From NCBI GenBank assembly GCA_902496295.1, contig CABVAF010000002.1:1-64000 (forward strand): 64,000 bases of DNA, read 5' to 3'. This document shows positions 44,013 to 52,725 of the stretch, in pieces; positions within the stretch are counted from its first letter, which is position 1; each line of letters starts with the position of its first letter. This DNA comes from an uncultured Clostridium sp. (GTDB lineage Bacteria > Bacillota > Clostridia > TANB77 > CAG-508). Under the pieces are notes generated by a model. The model was given only the letters and a program-made list of their open reading frames with translations. It did not search any database and was not told the DNA's origin. The translations under genes and the position numbers were made by a program.

Positions 44013-45321
44013 AACATTAATAAACATAAGTGGATTTTTCTTATGTATTGTGGAAGCATATGTAAATATGTGTTTATTTACAACTATTTTAAACATCAAG
44101 TCAGAAAAACGTAATAAAATAATATATGTAATGGCATTTTCTATCGTTGGATTTATACTTAGAATTTTATTGCCTGATCCGTTTGGCACTTTATTTAATA
44201 TGGTATATGGAATGTTACTAATTAAGTTTGTATTAAAAGCTAGCTTTCTAAAATCTATTTTCGCTGAATTTATACCTATTTTTATTATGTCAGCATTAGA
44301 ATTATTTATGCTAAAATTTTATTTAAAAATATTTAATATTCCTTATGATTATGTTATGACAGTTCCATTACATAGAGTATGCTTTACTCTTTTTATATTT
44401 TTGTGCATATTCTTAATTTATAAATTAATAAAATACATAAAGTTTAATATTAATTTAGACATTTTAAGTAAAAAGAACAAAATTTTATTTATAGTAAGTG
44501 CTATTTTGGGATTATGCGTAATTGGCACACAATTATATTTAATTAGTTATTATAGTGATAGTTTACCTGTAATTATAACTTTAGTAAGCATATTTGGTTT
44601 AGCAAGTTATCTATTTTTAAGTTTATATTCTATGTTAAATGTAACAAAATTAGAATTAACTACTAGAGATTTAGAAGTTCAACATTGGCATAATAAAGAA
44701 TTACAAGACATGCATGAAAATTTAAGAATTTTTAAACATGATTTTAACAATATTATTCAAAGTATAGGTGGCTATTTAGATAGAGACGATATGAATGGAT
44801 TAAGAAAATATTATAAAGGTTTACTTGAGGATTGTAAAATTATAGTTAACTTAGCTGCATTAGACCCAAATGTTATTAATAGTCCTGCAATTTACAATAT
44901 TCTTTCTTCTAAATACTATAAAGCAAATGAAAATGATATAGTTATGAATATTGAATCTTTCTTAAATTTAACTGAGATAGAAGATAATATGAAAATATAC
45001 GAATTTGTAAGAATGTTTGGTATTTTATTAGATAATGCTATTGAGGCAGCAAAAGAATGTGACAAAAAGGAAATAAATGTATATTTTAGAAAAGAACTTA
45101 ACAGACATAGATTACTAGTAATAGTTGAAAATACTTATAAAAATAAAGATGTTAATATAGATAAAATCTTTGAGAAAAATTATACATCTAAGGGTGATAA
45201 AGAAAATCATGGACTTGGATTATACGAAGTGAGAAAAATATTGAGTAGAAATAATAATTTAAATTTATTTACTACAAAGAATTCGGAATATTTTAAACAA
45301 CAATTAGAAATATATTATTAA
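43966..45321 (+). CDS. agrC: AgrC-type sensor histidine kinase (GHKL)
   Basis: A 451-residue membrane sensor. About six hydrophobic segments lie in residues 15-220. The cytoplasmic part has the phosphoacceptor HDFNNIIQSIGGYL, the N box LLDNAIEAAKEC and the G box KENHGLGLYEVRKIL. It should detect the cyclic peptide made from AgrD and phosphorylate AgrA. GGAGG precedes the ATG, which lies inside the 3' end of agrA, so translation is coupled. Confidence 0.9.
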   Translation: MNIFQTIWNTISTPNETLINISGFFLCIVEAYVNMCLFTTILNIKSEKRNKIIYVMAFSIVGFILRILLPDPFGTLFNMVYGMLLIKFVLKASFLKSIFAEFIPIFIMSALELFMLKFYLKIFNIPYDYVMTVPLHRVCFTLFIFLCIFLIYKLIKYIKFNINLDILSKKNKILFIVSAILGLCVIGTQLYLISYYSDSLPVIITLVSIFGLASYLFLSLYSMLNVTKLELTTRDLEVQHWHNKELQDMHENLRIFKHDFNNIIQSIGGYLDRDDMNGLRKYYKGLLEDCKIIVNLAALDPNVINSPAIYNILSSKYYKANENDIVMNIESFLNLTEIEDNMKIYEFVRMFGILLDNAIEAAKECDKKEINVYFRKELNRHRLLVIVENTYKNKDVNIDKIFEKNYTSKGDKENHGLGLYEVRKILSRNNNLNLFTTKNSEYFKQQLEIYY

Positions 45322-45324
45322 ATT

Positions 45325-45356
45325 TTAAAGACTCTTTTTTATAAAGAGTCTTATTT
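45325..45356 (+). terminator. Terminator of agrA-agrC
   Basis: AAGACTC / GAGTCTT stem with a T-rich loop followed by ATTTG, just after the agrC stop. Confidence 0.7.
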
Positions 45357-45387
45357 GTCGAAAAATTGTTGAAGAAAGGAGTTTATA

Positions 45388-45507
45388 CTAATCTTTCTTT
45401 ATTAGTGATGCTGGCATTTTAGGTTGATGTACTATTCCCCATAACCAACATGCTGTGTTAGTACTTTTTGCATATTTTTCTGCTATCTTTGCTAATATTT
45501 TTAACAT
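45388..45507 (-). CDS. agrD: AgrD-type autoinducing peptide precursor
   Basis: A 39-residue precursor. The N-terminal amphipathic helix is MLKILAKIAEKYAKSTNT, the peptide core ACWLWGIVHQ and the C-terminal recognition tail PKMPASLIKKD, matching clostridial AgrD (Cys followed by hydrophobic residues, then QPxxP). Cys20 should form the thiolactone; the exact ring length is not certain. AAGGGGG and AAGGA precede the ATG at 45507. It lies downstream of agrB on the same strand. Convergent to agrA-agrC. Confidence 0.9.
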   Translation of the reverse strand: MLKILAKIAEKYAKSTNTACWLWGIVHQPKMPASLIKKD

Positions 45508-45540
45508 GTCCTTTTCCCCCTTAAACATAAATATATAATA

Positions 45541-45560
45541 AAACATTGCCGGCAATGTTT
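45541..45560. repeat. Perfect 20-bp palindrome between agrB and agrD
   Basis: AAACATTGCC followed directly by its complement GGCAATGTTT. In RNA it would fold into a hairpin between the two cistrons; in DNA it could be a protein site. Confidence 0.7.
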
Positions 45561-45570
45561 ATTATCAAAC

Positions 45571-46200
45571 TTATGCAGCTATTTGCTGCTCTTTTTCATA
45601 TACCTCATGTCCATATTTATTTTTTGTAATTTTATATGCTATTTTCGTAATAGTTAATGTTTGTAAAAATACTCCATACAATAACATATTTGATATAGTT
45701 TTATTTGGTACAAGTAAAATTATTGCTATTAGTATTGTAAGCGATATAAAACTGCTTATTTTTTTACGTTTTCTTTCACTTTTACTAATAATAGGTATGT
45801 ATTCTGTATCTGCTGGGGCATATTTTGCAATTAGAATTATTCCTAAGATTCCAACTAAGGCTGTTGCTATATATTTTACATATTGTGGTTCAATTGTTAT
45901 ATATTTTGCAAGTATTACAGGTCCACAATATAATATTATTGTACATATCATACATCCCAAATGAGTTTTTAAATGAAATCCACCTGTAAAGCTTCTATAT
46001 GGACATAATAACAAAAATGCAAGTAGTGTATACCATCCTATTCCAAGTAAAAATCCTACTATGAATAATAATAAAATTTTAGGTAGTTCTCCAAAAATTA
46101 ATTTCACTCCAAAGTCTACTACAAGCGTTTTTTCTTCATCCATATCTGGATTTTTTTCTTTTATCTTTTTGGTTATATAGTCACAAAATTTATCTATCAT
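45571..46200 (-). CDS. agrB: AgrB-type peptide-processing membrane protease
   Basis: A 209-residue membrane cysteine protease that cleaves and cyclises AgrD. The catalytic region reads YRSFTGGFHLKTHLGCM, with the conserved His and Cys. Five to six hydrophobic segments follow the amphipathic N-terminus (DKFCDYITKKIKEKN). The ATG at 46200 is chosen because GAGGTGA is 6 bases upstream. It heads the agrB-agrD transcript. Confidence 0.92.
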   Translation of the reverse strand: MIDKFCDYITKKIKEKNPDMDEEKTLVVDFGVKLIFGELPKILLLFIVGFLLGIGWYTLLAFLLLCPYRSFTGGFHLKTHLGCMICTIILYCGPVILAKYITIEPQYVKYIATALVGILGIILIAKYAPADTEYIPIISKSERKRKKISSFISLTILIAIILLVPNKTISNMLLYGVFLQTLTITKIAYKITKNKYGHEVYEKEQQIAA

Positions 46201-46283
46201 TTTGTTCACCTCATTTGCTCTGACACAATAATACATCTTTCGACTTTATTCTCCCTAGAAGTTATATAAAAAGCACCAAAAAA

Positions 46284-46337
46284 TATACGAAAATCAAAAT
46301 ATTTATTTTCATATAATTATTTTGATTTTCGTATAAT
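46284..46337. repeat. Inverted repeat upstream of agrB
   Basis: A perfect 16-bp repeat ATACGAAAATCAAAAT with its complement, around a ~20-base AT loop. It lies between the rluA-type gene and agrB; it may be a terminator-like hairpin or a regulator site for agrBD. Confidence 0.6.
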
Positions 46338-46398
46338 AACTTTTAAGTTATATTTTACTTATAAATTTACTATATATCTTACTAATTATTTTGTATTG

Positions 46399-47083
46399 TT
46401 ATACATTTAATCCGTCAAGTATTTTCCAACTCCCTATTTTTTCTGGAACTGATGTAAATTCCATTTCTTCTTTAGTTGTTGGATGAATAATTTTTAGCTT
46501 ATATGCACAAAGGGCTATTTGCTTTCCATGTCCTCTTCCTCCATATTTTTGGTCACCATATATGCTATGGTCTCTACTAGATAGTTGTACTCGTATTTGA
46601 TGGTGCCTTCCTGTATGTAAATTTATTTTTACAACAGAAAGATTTAGTTTTTCATCATATTTTAAAACCTCATAATCTAAACTTGCAAGTTTTCCATTTT
46701 TAGTATTGTTTGTTACTTTACTAATATTATTTTTTTCATTTTTTATTAGATAATCCTCAAATTCTCCGCTTCTCTTCTTTAAATTTTCCATTTGCTATAA
46801 CTAAATATGTCTTCTTAAAAACTTTTTCTCTTACTTCTTCACTTAATCTAGATGCTGCTTTTGAAGTTTTTGCAAAAACCATTACTCCCCCAACCGGTCT
46901 ATCTAGTCTATGTACTAATCCAAGATAAACATTTCCTGGTTTATTGTACTTTTCTTTTATGTATTCTTTAATAATTGTAAGCATATCTATATCGCCTGTT
47001 TTGTCACCTTGTGAAGGAATATTTACAGGCTTTTCTACTACTATTATATGGTTATCTTCGTATATTACTTTAAGCTTGTCCAC
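46399..47083 (-). CDS. RluA-family pseudouridine synthase read through a +1 shift at CGG
   Basis: A 227-residue enzyme that isomerises uridine in rRNA or tRNA. The first frame has VYLGLVHRLDRPVGGVMVF (catalytic Asp in HRLD) and KKTYLVIANGKFKEEK, then CGG-AGA-ATT-TGA (CGG 46768-46766). Skipping the C at 46768 gives GGA-GAA-TTT and continues GEFEDYLIKNEKNN to LHTGRHHQIRVQLSS and the normal end, exactly the family order. The start is GTG at 47083, six bases after AAGGAG. One of five genes with the same CGG-linked break. Confidence 0.88.
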
Positions 47084-47144
47084 TTTTTTCTCCTTATATT
47101 TTTGCACATTTAGTATAATTTTTATATTATTAGTTTTTTGTAAT

Positions 47145-48005
47145 TTATTCTCCCTCATATCTTGCATAAATTCCACATGGTAAAATTAAATTAGAATTTG
47201 TCATAGGTAATCCTATTTCTCCACAACTTAACTTTCCTTTTTTCTTTATAGATAATCTTAGTATATTTTCTAATACCTTGCTAGATATTCCAGTTGTATA
47301 TGAATTAATTAAGAAAAATAATGGCTTATCTGACATAACTTTTGTGCAAAGTTCTACTAAGTCTTGTATGTTTTCTTCAAATTTCCAAACTTCGCCATTT
47401 GTTCCTCTACCATAAGATGGCGGATCCATTATTATAGCATCATATTTATTGCCTCTGCGAATTTCTCTATTTACAAATTTTACCACATCATCAACTATAA
47501 ATCTAACTGGTCTTTCTTTTAATCCTGAAGAAACTATATTTTCCTTTGCCCAAGTTACCATTCCTTTTGAGCTATCTACATGGCACACAGATGCCCCTGC
47601 ATAACTGCATGCAACTGTTGCTCCTCCTGTATATGCAAACAAATTTAGCACCTTTATTTCTCTATTTGCATTTTTTATTTTATTAATCATCCAATCCCAA
47701 TTAACAGCTTGTTCTGGAAAAAGCCCTGTATGTTTAAATCCCATTGGTTTTATATTAAATGTTAAATCTTTATATTTAACTTGCCAATTTTCTGGAACTT
47801 TCTTTATATAATTCCAGCTTCCTCCTCCAGTTGAGCTTCTGCTATATCTAGCATTAGCCAATTTCCATTTATCTTGGAATGACTTTTCTTTCCATATAAT
47901 TTGTGGATCTGGTCTTACTAAGTATATATTTCCCCATCTTTCTAATTTCTCGCCATTTGCCATGTCTAATATTTCATAATCTTTCCAATTTTTTGCTACT
48001 TCCAT
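47145..48005 (-). CDS. RlmI-like 23S rRNA cytosine methyltransferase
   Basis: A 286-residue class I SAM-dependent methyltransferase: the SAM loop LNLFAYTGGATVACSYAGA, acidic VDSS, IVDDVVKFV and the catalytic MDPPSYGRG. The N-terminal part (GLFPEQAVNWDWM) is typical of RlmI/RlmK-type enzymes, but the PUA domain is missing. Probable rRNA base methylation. It lies upstream of the RluA-type synthase, another RNA-modification gene. Confidence 0.82.
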   Translation of the reverse strand: MEVAKNWKDYEILDMANGEKLERWGNIYLVRPDPQIIWKEKSFQDKWKLANARYSRSSTGGGSWNYIKKVPENWQVKYKDLTFNIKPMGFKHTGLFPEQAVNWDWMINKIKNANREIKVLNLFAYTGGATVACSYAGASVCHVDSSKGMVTWAKENIVSSGLKERPVRFIVDDVVKFVNREIRRGNKYDAIIMDPPSYGRGTNGEVWKFEENIQDLVELCTKVMSDKPLFFLINSYTTGISSKVLENILRLSIKKKGKLSCGEIGLPMTNSNLILPCGIYARYEGE

Positions 48006-48045
48006 AATTACTTTTCACTAGATATTACTAGCTCTTACTCCTTTT

Positions 48046-48252
48046 TTATAAACTTGTTAATACATTAATAAAATTTGCTATTAAAAAACAATCTAAAGCT
48101 ATCATTAAAATGGTTAATATAACAATAGCAATTATTGTTTTGTGTCTTTTTGCCTTTAAAATACATTTTGACATAAGGTTTGTCCTATGTACTTTTAAAT
48201 CTTCCTTAGCGCCACATTTTAAATTAAAAGAAACATCTTTTGCATACTCCAT
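48046..48252 (-). CDS. Small single-span membrane protein
   Basis: A 68-residue protein. The first ~35 residues are charged and include KEDLKVHRTNLMSKC. A single hydrophobic segment, IIAIVILTILMIALDCFLIA, ends the protein. No family recognised. It lies between uvrC and the methyltransferase with ordinary spacing. Confidence 0.55.
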   Translation of the reverse strand: MEYAKDVSFNLKCGAKEDLKVHRTNLMSKCILKAKRHKTIIAIVILTILMIALDCFLIANFINVLTSL

Positions 48253-48378
48253 AATATAAATTCCCCCTATAAATAATTAAAGCAAATTATTTAATTTTAT
48301 ATCTGCTTATTATTATATATGAGTAATTATTATAGCTTATGCATAATATCGCACTCAAAATTTTTACATATTATTCCA

Positions 48379-50202
48379 TTAATTTAGTTTATCTTTTATT
48401 GTTTTTGCTAATTCTAAATTTATTCCTTTTATTTTTGCTATTTCTTCTATATCTGCTTCTCTTATTTTCTTTATACTTCCAAAATGTTTTAAAAGTTCTT
48501 TTTTCTTAGCCTCACCAATTCCTTTTATTTCGTCTAATTCTGATTTTGTAACTTCCTTATCTCTTAATTTTCTGTGGTAAGTTATAGCTGTATCATGAAC
48601 TTGGTCTTGGAAATTTGTTATTAAATTCATAAGTTTATCAGATATTTGTATTTCGTTTTTATTTTCATCTATTAACGCTCTTGTTGAGTGTGTATCATCT
48701 TTTACCATTCCAAATACAGGTATATTTAACTTAAAACTACTATTCTTTTCCTCTTTTATCCACATATCCACATCAAAAATTGCTTGCTTTATTGCTCTTA
48801 TCTGTGTAATTCCTCCATCTGCAAAAATAACATCTGGAAGTTTTCCAAACCCACCTTCTGGATTCTCTATAGAGTGTTTTAACCTTCTTGTTACAACTTC
48901 TCTCATACATGCAGGATCATCTTGACCTATTACCGTTTTTATTTTAAACCTTCTAGAAAGGTTCTTTTTTATCACTCCGTCTTGCATTACACACATTCCT
49001 GCAACTACATTTGTTCCAGATATATTTGATATATCGAAACATTCTATTTTCCTTGGTAAATTTTCTAAATTTAAAACCTCTTCTAGCTCTGTTAAAATAG
49101 ATGTTTTGTCTTTTTCTTTATTTTCTAAAGTTATTTTTGCATTGTTCTCTGCCATTTCTACTAATCTTAATTTTTCGCCTTTCTGAGGTGTTTTTATTTC
49201 TACTTTTCTTCCTACCTGCTCTGTTAAAGATTTCTCTATAATCTCTTTATCTTCTATATTTTCTTTTATCATAATCTTGTGTGGCAATATTGGATTATTT
49301 ATATAATACTGTTTTATAAAACTAGATAAAATTTCGCTATCTTCTTCATCTTGCATGTTTGCTAAAAAATAATGTTTTCTTCCTATCATTTTGCTATTTC
49401 TTATAAAAAACATTTCTATGCAAACTTGATATTTACTCTTCGCAATTCCTATTACATCTATATCATTTTCAGATAAATTTGATACTTTTTGCCTTTTGCT
49501 TATATTATCTATAGCTAAAATTTTATCTCTTATATATGCAGCTTTTTCATATTCAAATTTTTTAGATGCTTCTTCCATTTCTTGCTTTAATTGTTTTATA
49601 ATCTTATCTGTTTTTCCTTCTAATAAGTCTATAATTTGATTTATTTGCTCTCTATATTCTTCTTTACTAATATATCCCATGCAAGGAGCCATACACTTTT
49701 TTATATGGTAGTTTAAACAAGGTCTATCTTTATATTTAAACGTTTTGCATTGCCTTATTTTAAATTTTGTTTTTATAAAGTCTACCATTTCTTTAGCACT
49801 TCCGGCATTTGCGTATGGTCCAAAATACTTAGCACCATCATTTAATATTCTTCTTGTTATATAAACATCTGGATAATCTGCTTTTACATTAACTTTTATA
49901 TATGGGTATGTCTTGTCGTCTTTTAAAAGAACATTAAATTTAGGCATATTCTTTTTTATTAGATTACACTCTAATATTAAAGCTTCTGCCTCATTATCTG
50001 TTACTATATACTCGAAATGGTCTATTAATGAAACCATATTCTCTATTCTTTTCGTTTTATTTGTTTTTCTAAAATATTGCCTTACTCTGTTTTTTAAAGA
50101 AACTGCTTTTCCAACATAAATAATTTTGTCATTTTTGTCATGCATTATATAGACACCAGGTTTACTTGGCAATTTTTTTAGTTCTGCTTCTATATCAAAC
50201 AT
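48379..50202 (-). CDS. uvrC: Excinuclease ABC subunit C
   Basis: A 607-residue nucleotide-excision-repair nuclease. The N-terminal GIY-YIG domain (KPGVYIMHDKNDKIIYVGKA) makes the 3' cut. A UVR domain (KKFEYEKAAYIRDKI) binds UvrB. The RNase H-like domain with ECFDISNISGT makes the 5' cut. The C-terminal helix-hairpin-helix pair is IKGIGEAKKKELLKHFG. Full family length. Confidence 0.96.
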   Translation of the reverse strand: MFDIEAELKKLPSKPGVYIMHDKNDKIIYVGKAVSLKNRVRQYFRKTNKTKRIENMVSLIDHFEYIVTDNEAEALILECNLIKKNMPKFNVLLKDDKTYPYIKVNVKADYPDVYITRRILNDGAKYFGPYANAGSAKEMVDFIKTKFKIRQCKTFKYKDRPCLNYHIKKCMAPCMGYISKEEYREQINQIIDLLEGKTDKIIKQLKQEMEEASKKFEYEKAAYIRDKILAIDNISKRQKVSNLSENDIDVIGIAKSKYQVCIEMFFIRNSKMIGRKHYFLANMQDEEDSEILSSFIKQYYINNPILPHKIMIKENIEDKEIIEKSLTEQVGRKVEIKTPQKGEKLRLVEMAENNAKITLENKEKDKTSILTELEEVLNLENLPRKIECFDISNISGTNVVAGMCVMQDGVIKKNLSRRFKIKTVIGQDDPACMREVVTRRLKHSIENPEGGFGKLPDVIFADGGITQIRAIKQAIFDVDMWIKEEKNSSFKLNIPVFGMVKDDTHSTRALIDENKNEIQISDKLMNLITNFQDQVHDTAITYHRKLRDKEVTKSELDEIKGIGEAKKKELLKHFGSIKKIREADIEEIAKIKGINLELAKTIKDKLN

Positions 50203-50279
50203 TATAACTCCTATGCTTTAGTAGTTTAACTCTTATATGTAAATATGTAAAATATTATTTATAAACTTATATTTTAAAT

Positions 50280-50492
50280 TTACACTTTTTTTAAATTGTC
50301 TAATTTTTCAGTTTTTAGTCTCTTTTCTTCTAGTAATAATTCTTTTATGACTCTTAAATATTTTTCTGGAACATATTTTGGATCTATATCTCCCTTTTTT
50401 ACTTTTTCATACAAAAACAAAGTAATGTTTTTATTAACAGGACTTAATTCACTATTATTTGTAATATCACCATCTGAGAAATTACTTTTCAT
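50280..50492 (-). CDS. Small unknown protein overlapping the upstream unknown gene
   Basis: A 70-residue helical protein starting MKSNFSDGDITNNSELSP, with a C-terminal KYLRVIKELLLEEKRLKTEK. The ATG at 50492 lies inside the 3' end of the 569-residue gene and GAGG precedes it, so the two are translationally coupled. No family recognised; probably a partner of that protein. Confidence 0.6.
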   Translation of the reverse strand: MKSNFSDGDITNNSELSPVNKNITLFLYEKVKKGDIDPKYVPEKYLRVIKELLLEEKRLKTEKLDNLKKV

Positions 50493-52192
50493 TTTCATCA
50501 TCCTCTCTTTGCTCATTAGGACCTCCACCAGAAGCTCCTAGCATTCTCTCAAGTCTTTTATTTCTCTTTTTTAATTTTGAATTATCCATAATCAGCTTTT
50601 GATTCTTCTTTTTAACTTTATTTAACACACCTTTTGTCTCGCTATACTGCATCTTCATTGCTTCTAATTCTGCTGTAAGTCTTGCCACTTCATCTTTTAA
50701 ATCGCTAACTTCTCTAATTAGTTCTACATTAGTAGTTTCTCCTGGTATTACTAATTTTCCTTTTTCTTCATTTTGTCTTGCCAAACCTTTAGTTTTTGAC
50801 TTTAATTCAGAATATTTCTTAGTACTTCTTAAATTACTTTTTATAAAATTAAAACCATTTATATATCTTTCTACATCTTGTCTAACCGTTTCGTCTCTTT
50901 TTTCTGCATCTCTACTTAATGTGCTTAATGGCTCTGTTACTTTCATATAAATAAATAATTTTGCCATTTCTGTATCTATATTTTCTTCCGAGATTCCCAA
51001 TTTCTTTAATTCACTTCTTGCTGTAGCGTCCATGGCATTTTGAACATCTCTTAGAGAATAACTTGTTCTATGCAGAAATCCATCTCTAAAATAGTTTGGA
51101 AATTTCATATTTAAAATTCTTTCTAGCTCTTCAAATACTATTATATTATCTCTTTGAATATTAATTTTGTCTGCATCTGATTTCATTGCACCAATAGTTT
51201 TAGCTCCACTAATTGCTTTACGTCCTAATATTCTATTTCTTCTATTTAAAAATAGTCTTAATCTATCTTTAGAATTTCTATAATTAGTTCCATCTTTATA
51301 ATATTTATCATAATAAAGCTGTTCTAAAAGTTTTGCTTTTTCTTCTCTAACATAAGTTGGAAAAGTTGTTTTTAATTTATTATCCCACAAAAAAGAACCC
51401 TTTACTATGCAAGCTTGTTTTTCTTCTTTTGAAAGTAAATCTTGTGGAATATGTACTATAAATGGCTCAAAATAATTTGGTAAAGATACAGTAAAAACCA
51501 TTCCGTATTTATCTTTACTATTTTTATCTTCTATTGCAACTTCTACATTAGCACCATTTTCTTTTTCTTCTATTAATTTATGAACACACCAATTTTTTAT
51601 GTCCATTAAAGAATCTTTTATAAATGCCATTTGCTTTGAGTATGGTACATTATTATAAACAGTTGCTTTCTCTTCTTCTCCAAATACATGTGCTAATTGA
51701 TTAGACAAATACATTAAATTAGCATATAACTCTTCTGGCTTTCTTTGTCTTGTTTCAGTAAATTGTCCATTGAAATCTTTAGTTGTATATTTTATATCAT
51801 ATAATTCTTGTTTTGTTGCATCGGGTTTTATTTCTTGGAAGTATTTCATATATTGTTCGAACATTCCGTCTTACATCATCTTGTATGTCGAAGAAATCTA
51901 GCGCTGATAAGACATATGCTTCATAGTTGATAAATCCCATTAAGTTAAAATCTGCTTTTTTTTGTAACATCTGAAAATCTTCCATACTTTGTGGATAGCT
52001 TTCAGATGGCAAATTCCACTTTTTATTTAAGTCAGCTACCTTTCTTACTCTTCTTTCAGATATGTCTTTATTTAAAATTGTTGAAAACTGAACTAACTCT
52101 AATATTAGTCCTTTAAGCTCTCTAGCTTCTTCTGTATCTTCTTTTAATAAAATATTTAATTGTTTAGAGGTTACGTTTGCTTTATATGCCAT
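50482..52192 (-). CDS. Unknown 569-residue protein read through a +1 shift at CGG
   Basis: No family recognised. The first frame starts MAYKANVTSKQLNILLKEDT and reaches FFDIQDDVR, then CGG (51868-51866), running on to a stop 22 codons later. Skipping the C at 51868 gives GGA-ATG-TTC and GMFEQYMKYFQEIKPDATKQ, continuing for ~460 residues. A central part has NYFEPFIVHIPQDLLSKEE and FLNRRNRILGRKAISGA. The last ~100 residues form a coiled coil (VSDLKDEVARLTAELEAMKM). No ribosome-binding site precedes the second-frame ATG, so one protein is the best reading. Confidence 0.7.
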
Positions 52193-52234
52193 AAACTATA
52201 TGCATAGTATTGTTACTACGCTCTCCTTCCCTTA

Positions 52235-52531
52235 TTATTTTTCGTTTTCTTCAAGAGCCCTATGTATGCTTTTCTGATTTTTATTTCTAGCATCTAATAT
52301 ATTTAACTTTATCTGCTCTTGTATAGGGAATTTTTCCATATTAAAACCTAGTCCTTCTAAATTTTCTTTTGAAAAACCACTTTTTAATAACATTTTGGCT
52401 AATTTACATTGAGTTGAAATTGATAACTTTCCTATGTTAATGCCCAATTTATGCAATTCAGCTTGTCCAATACCTTTTGATAAAAGTTCGTAAATTAAAG
52501 TTAATTTTTCTTCCTCACTTAATCTTACCAT
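52235..52531 (-). CDS. Unknown 98-residue helical protein
   Basis: Starts MVRLSEEEKLTLIYELLSKG, with repeated short helices (LHKLGINIGKLSISTQCKLA, then ENLEGLGFNMEKFPIQEQIK), two related ~30-residue units resembling a helical repeat. The ATG at 52531 is chosen for AAGGAG upstream. It precedes the 569-residue protein by ~40 bases. No family recognised. Confidence 0.6.
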   Translation of the reverse strand: MVRLSEEEKLTLIYELLSKGIGQAELHKLGINIGKLSISTQCKLAKMLLKSGFSKENLEGLGFNMEKFPIQEQIKLNILDARNKNQKSIHRALEENEK

Positions 52532-52642
52532 TTTATTCTCCTTCTTTTCGTAATAAAACTTTATATATTTTACCATAAAATGCTATAAAAATCAACTTTT
52601 CCGGTATTTATAGTTTTATTAAAATTGCTTTTATTTTTTATA

Positions 52643-52722
52643 AAAATAGCTTTTATTTTAATATTTAACTTTAAGTTATAAATTAATCACTCAAAATTAA
52701 AATTTTTAAAATAAAAGCTATT
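52643..52722 (-). terminator. Long-loop inverted repeat after the PP2C-like gene
   Basis: AAATAGCTTTTATTTTAA and its exact complement flank a ~40-base AT-rich loop, followed on the minus strand by TTTATAAAAAA. A probable terminator of the PHP-PP2C operon. Confidence 0.55.
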
Positions 52723-52725
52723 TAT

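Noticed and set aside
46399..47176. Two overlapping small RluA-type genes
   Set aside because: The second ATG lies inside the first frame without a ribosome-binding site, and the joined protein is a complete single-domain synthase.
3926..52192. Five unrelated sequencing errors or pseudogenes
   Set aside because: Random indels would not all fall on the same codon, in the same direction, with Gly restored each time, while CGG is otherwise absent from native genes. A systematic read error at this motif cannot be fully excluded without reads.
3926..52192. Simple codon reassignment of CGG to another amino acid
   Set aside because: Reassignment would leave the zero frame open; here stops follow in the zero frame and the protein continues in +1.
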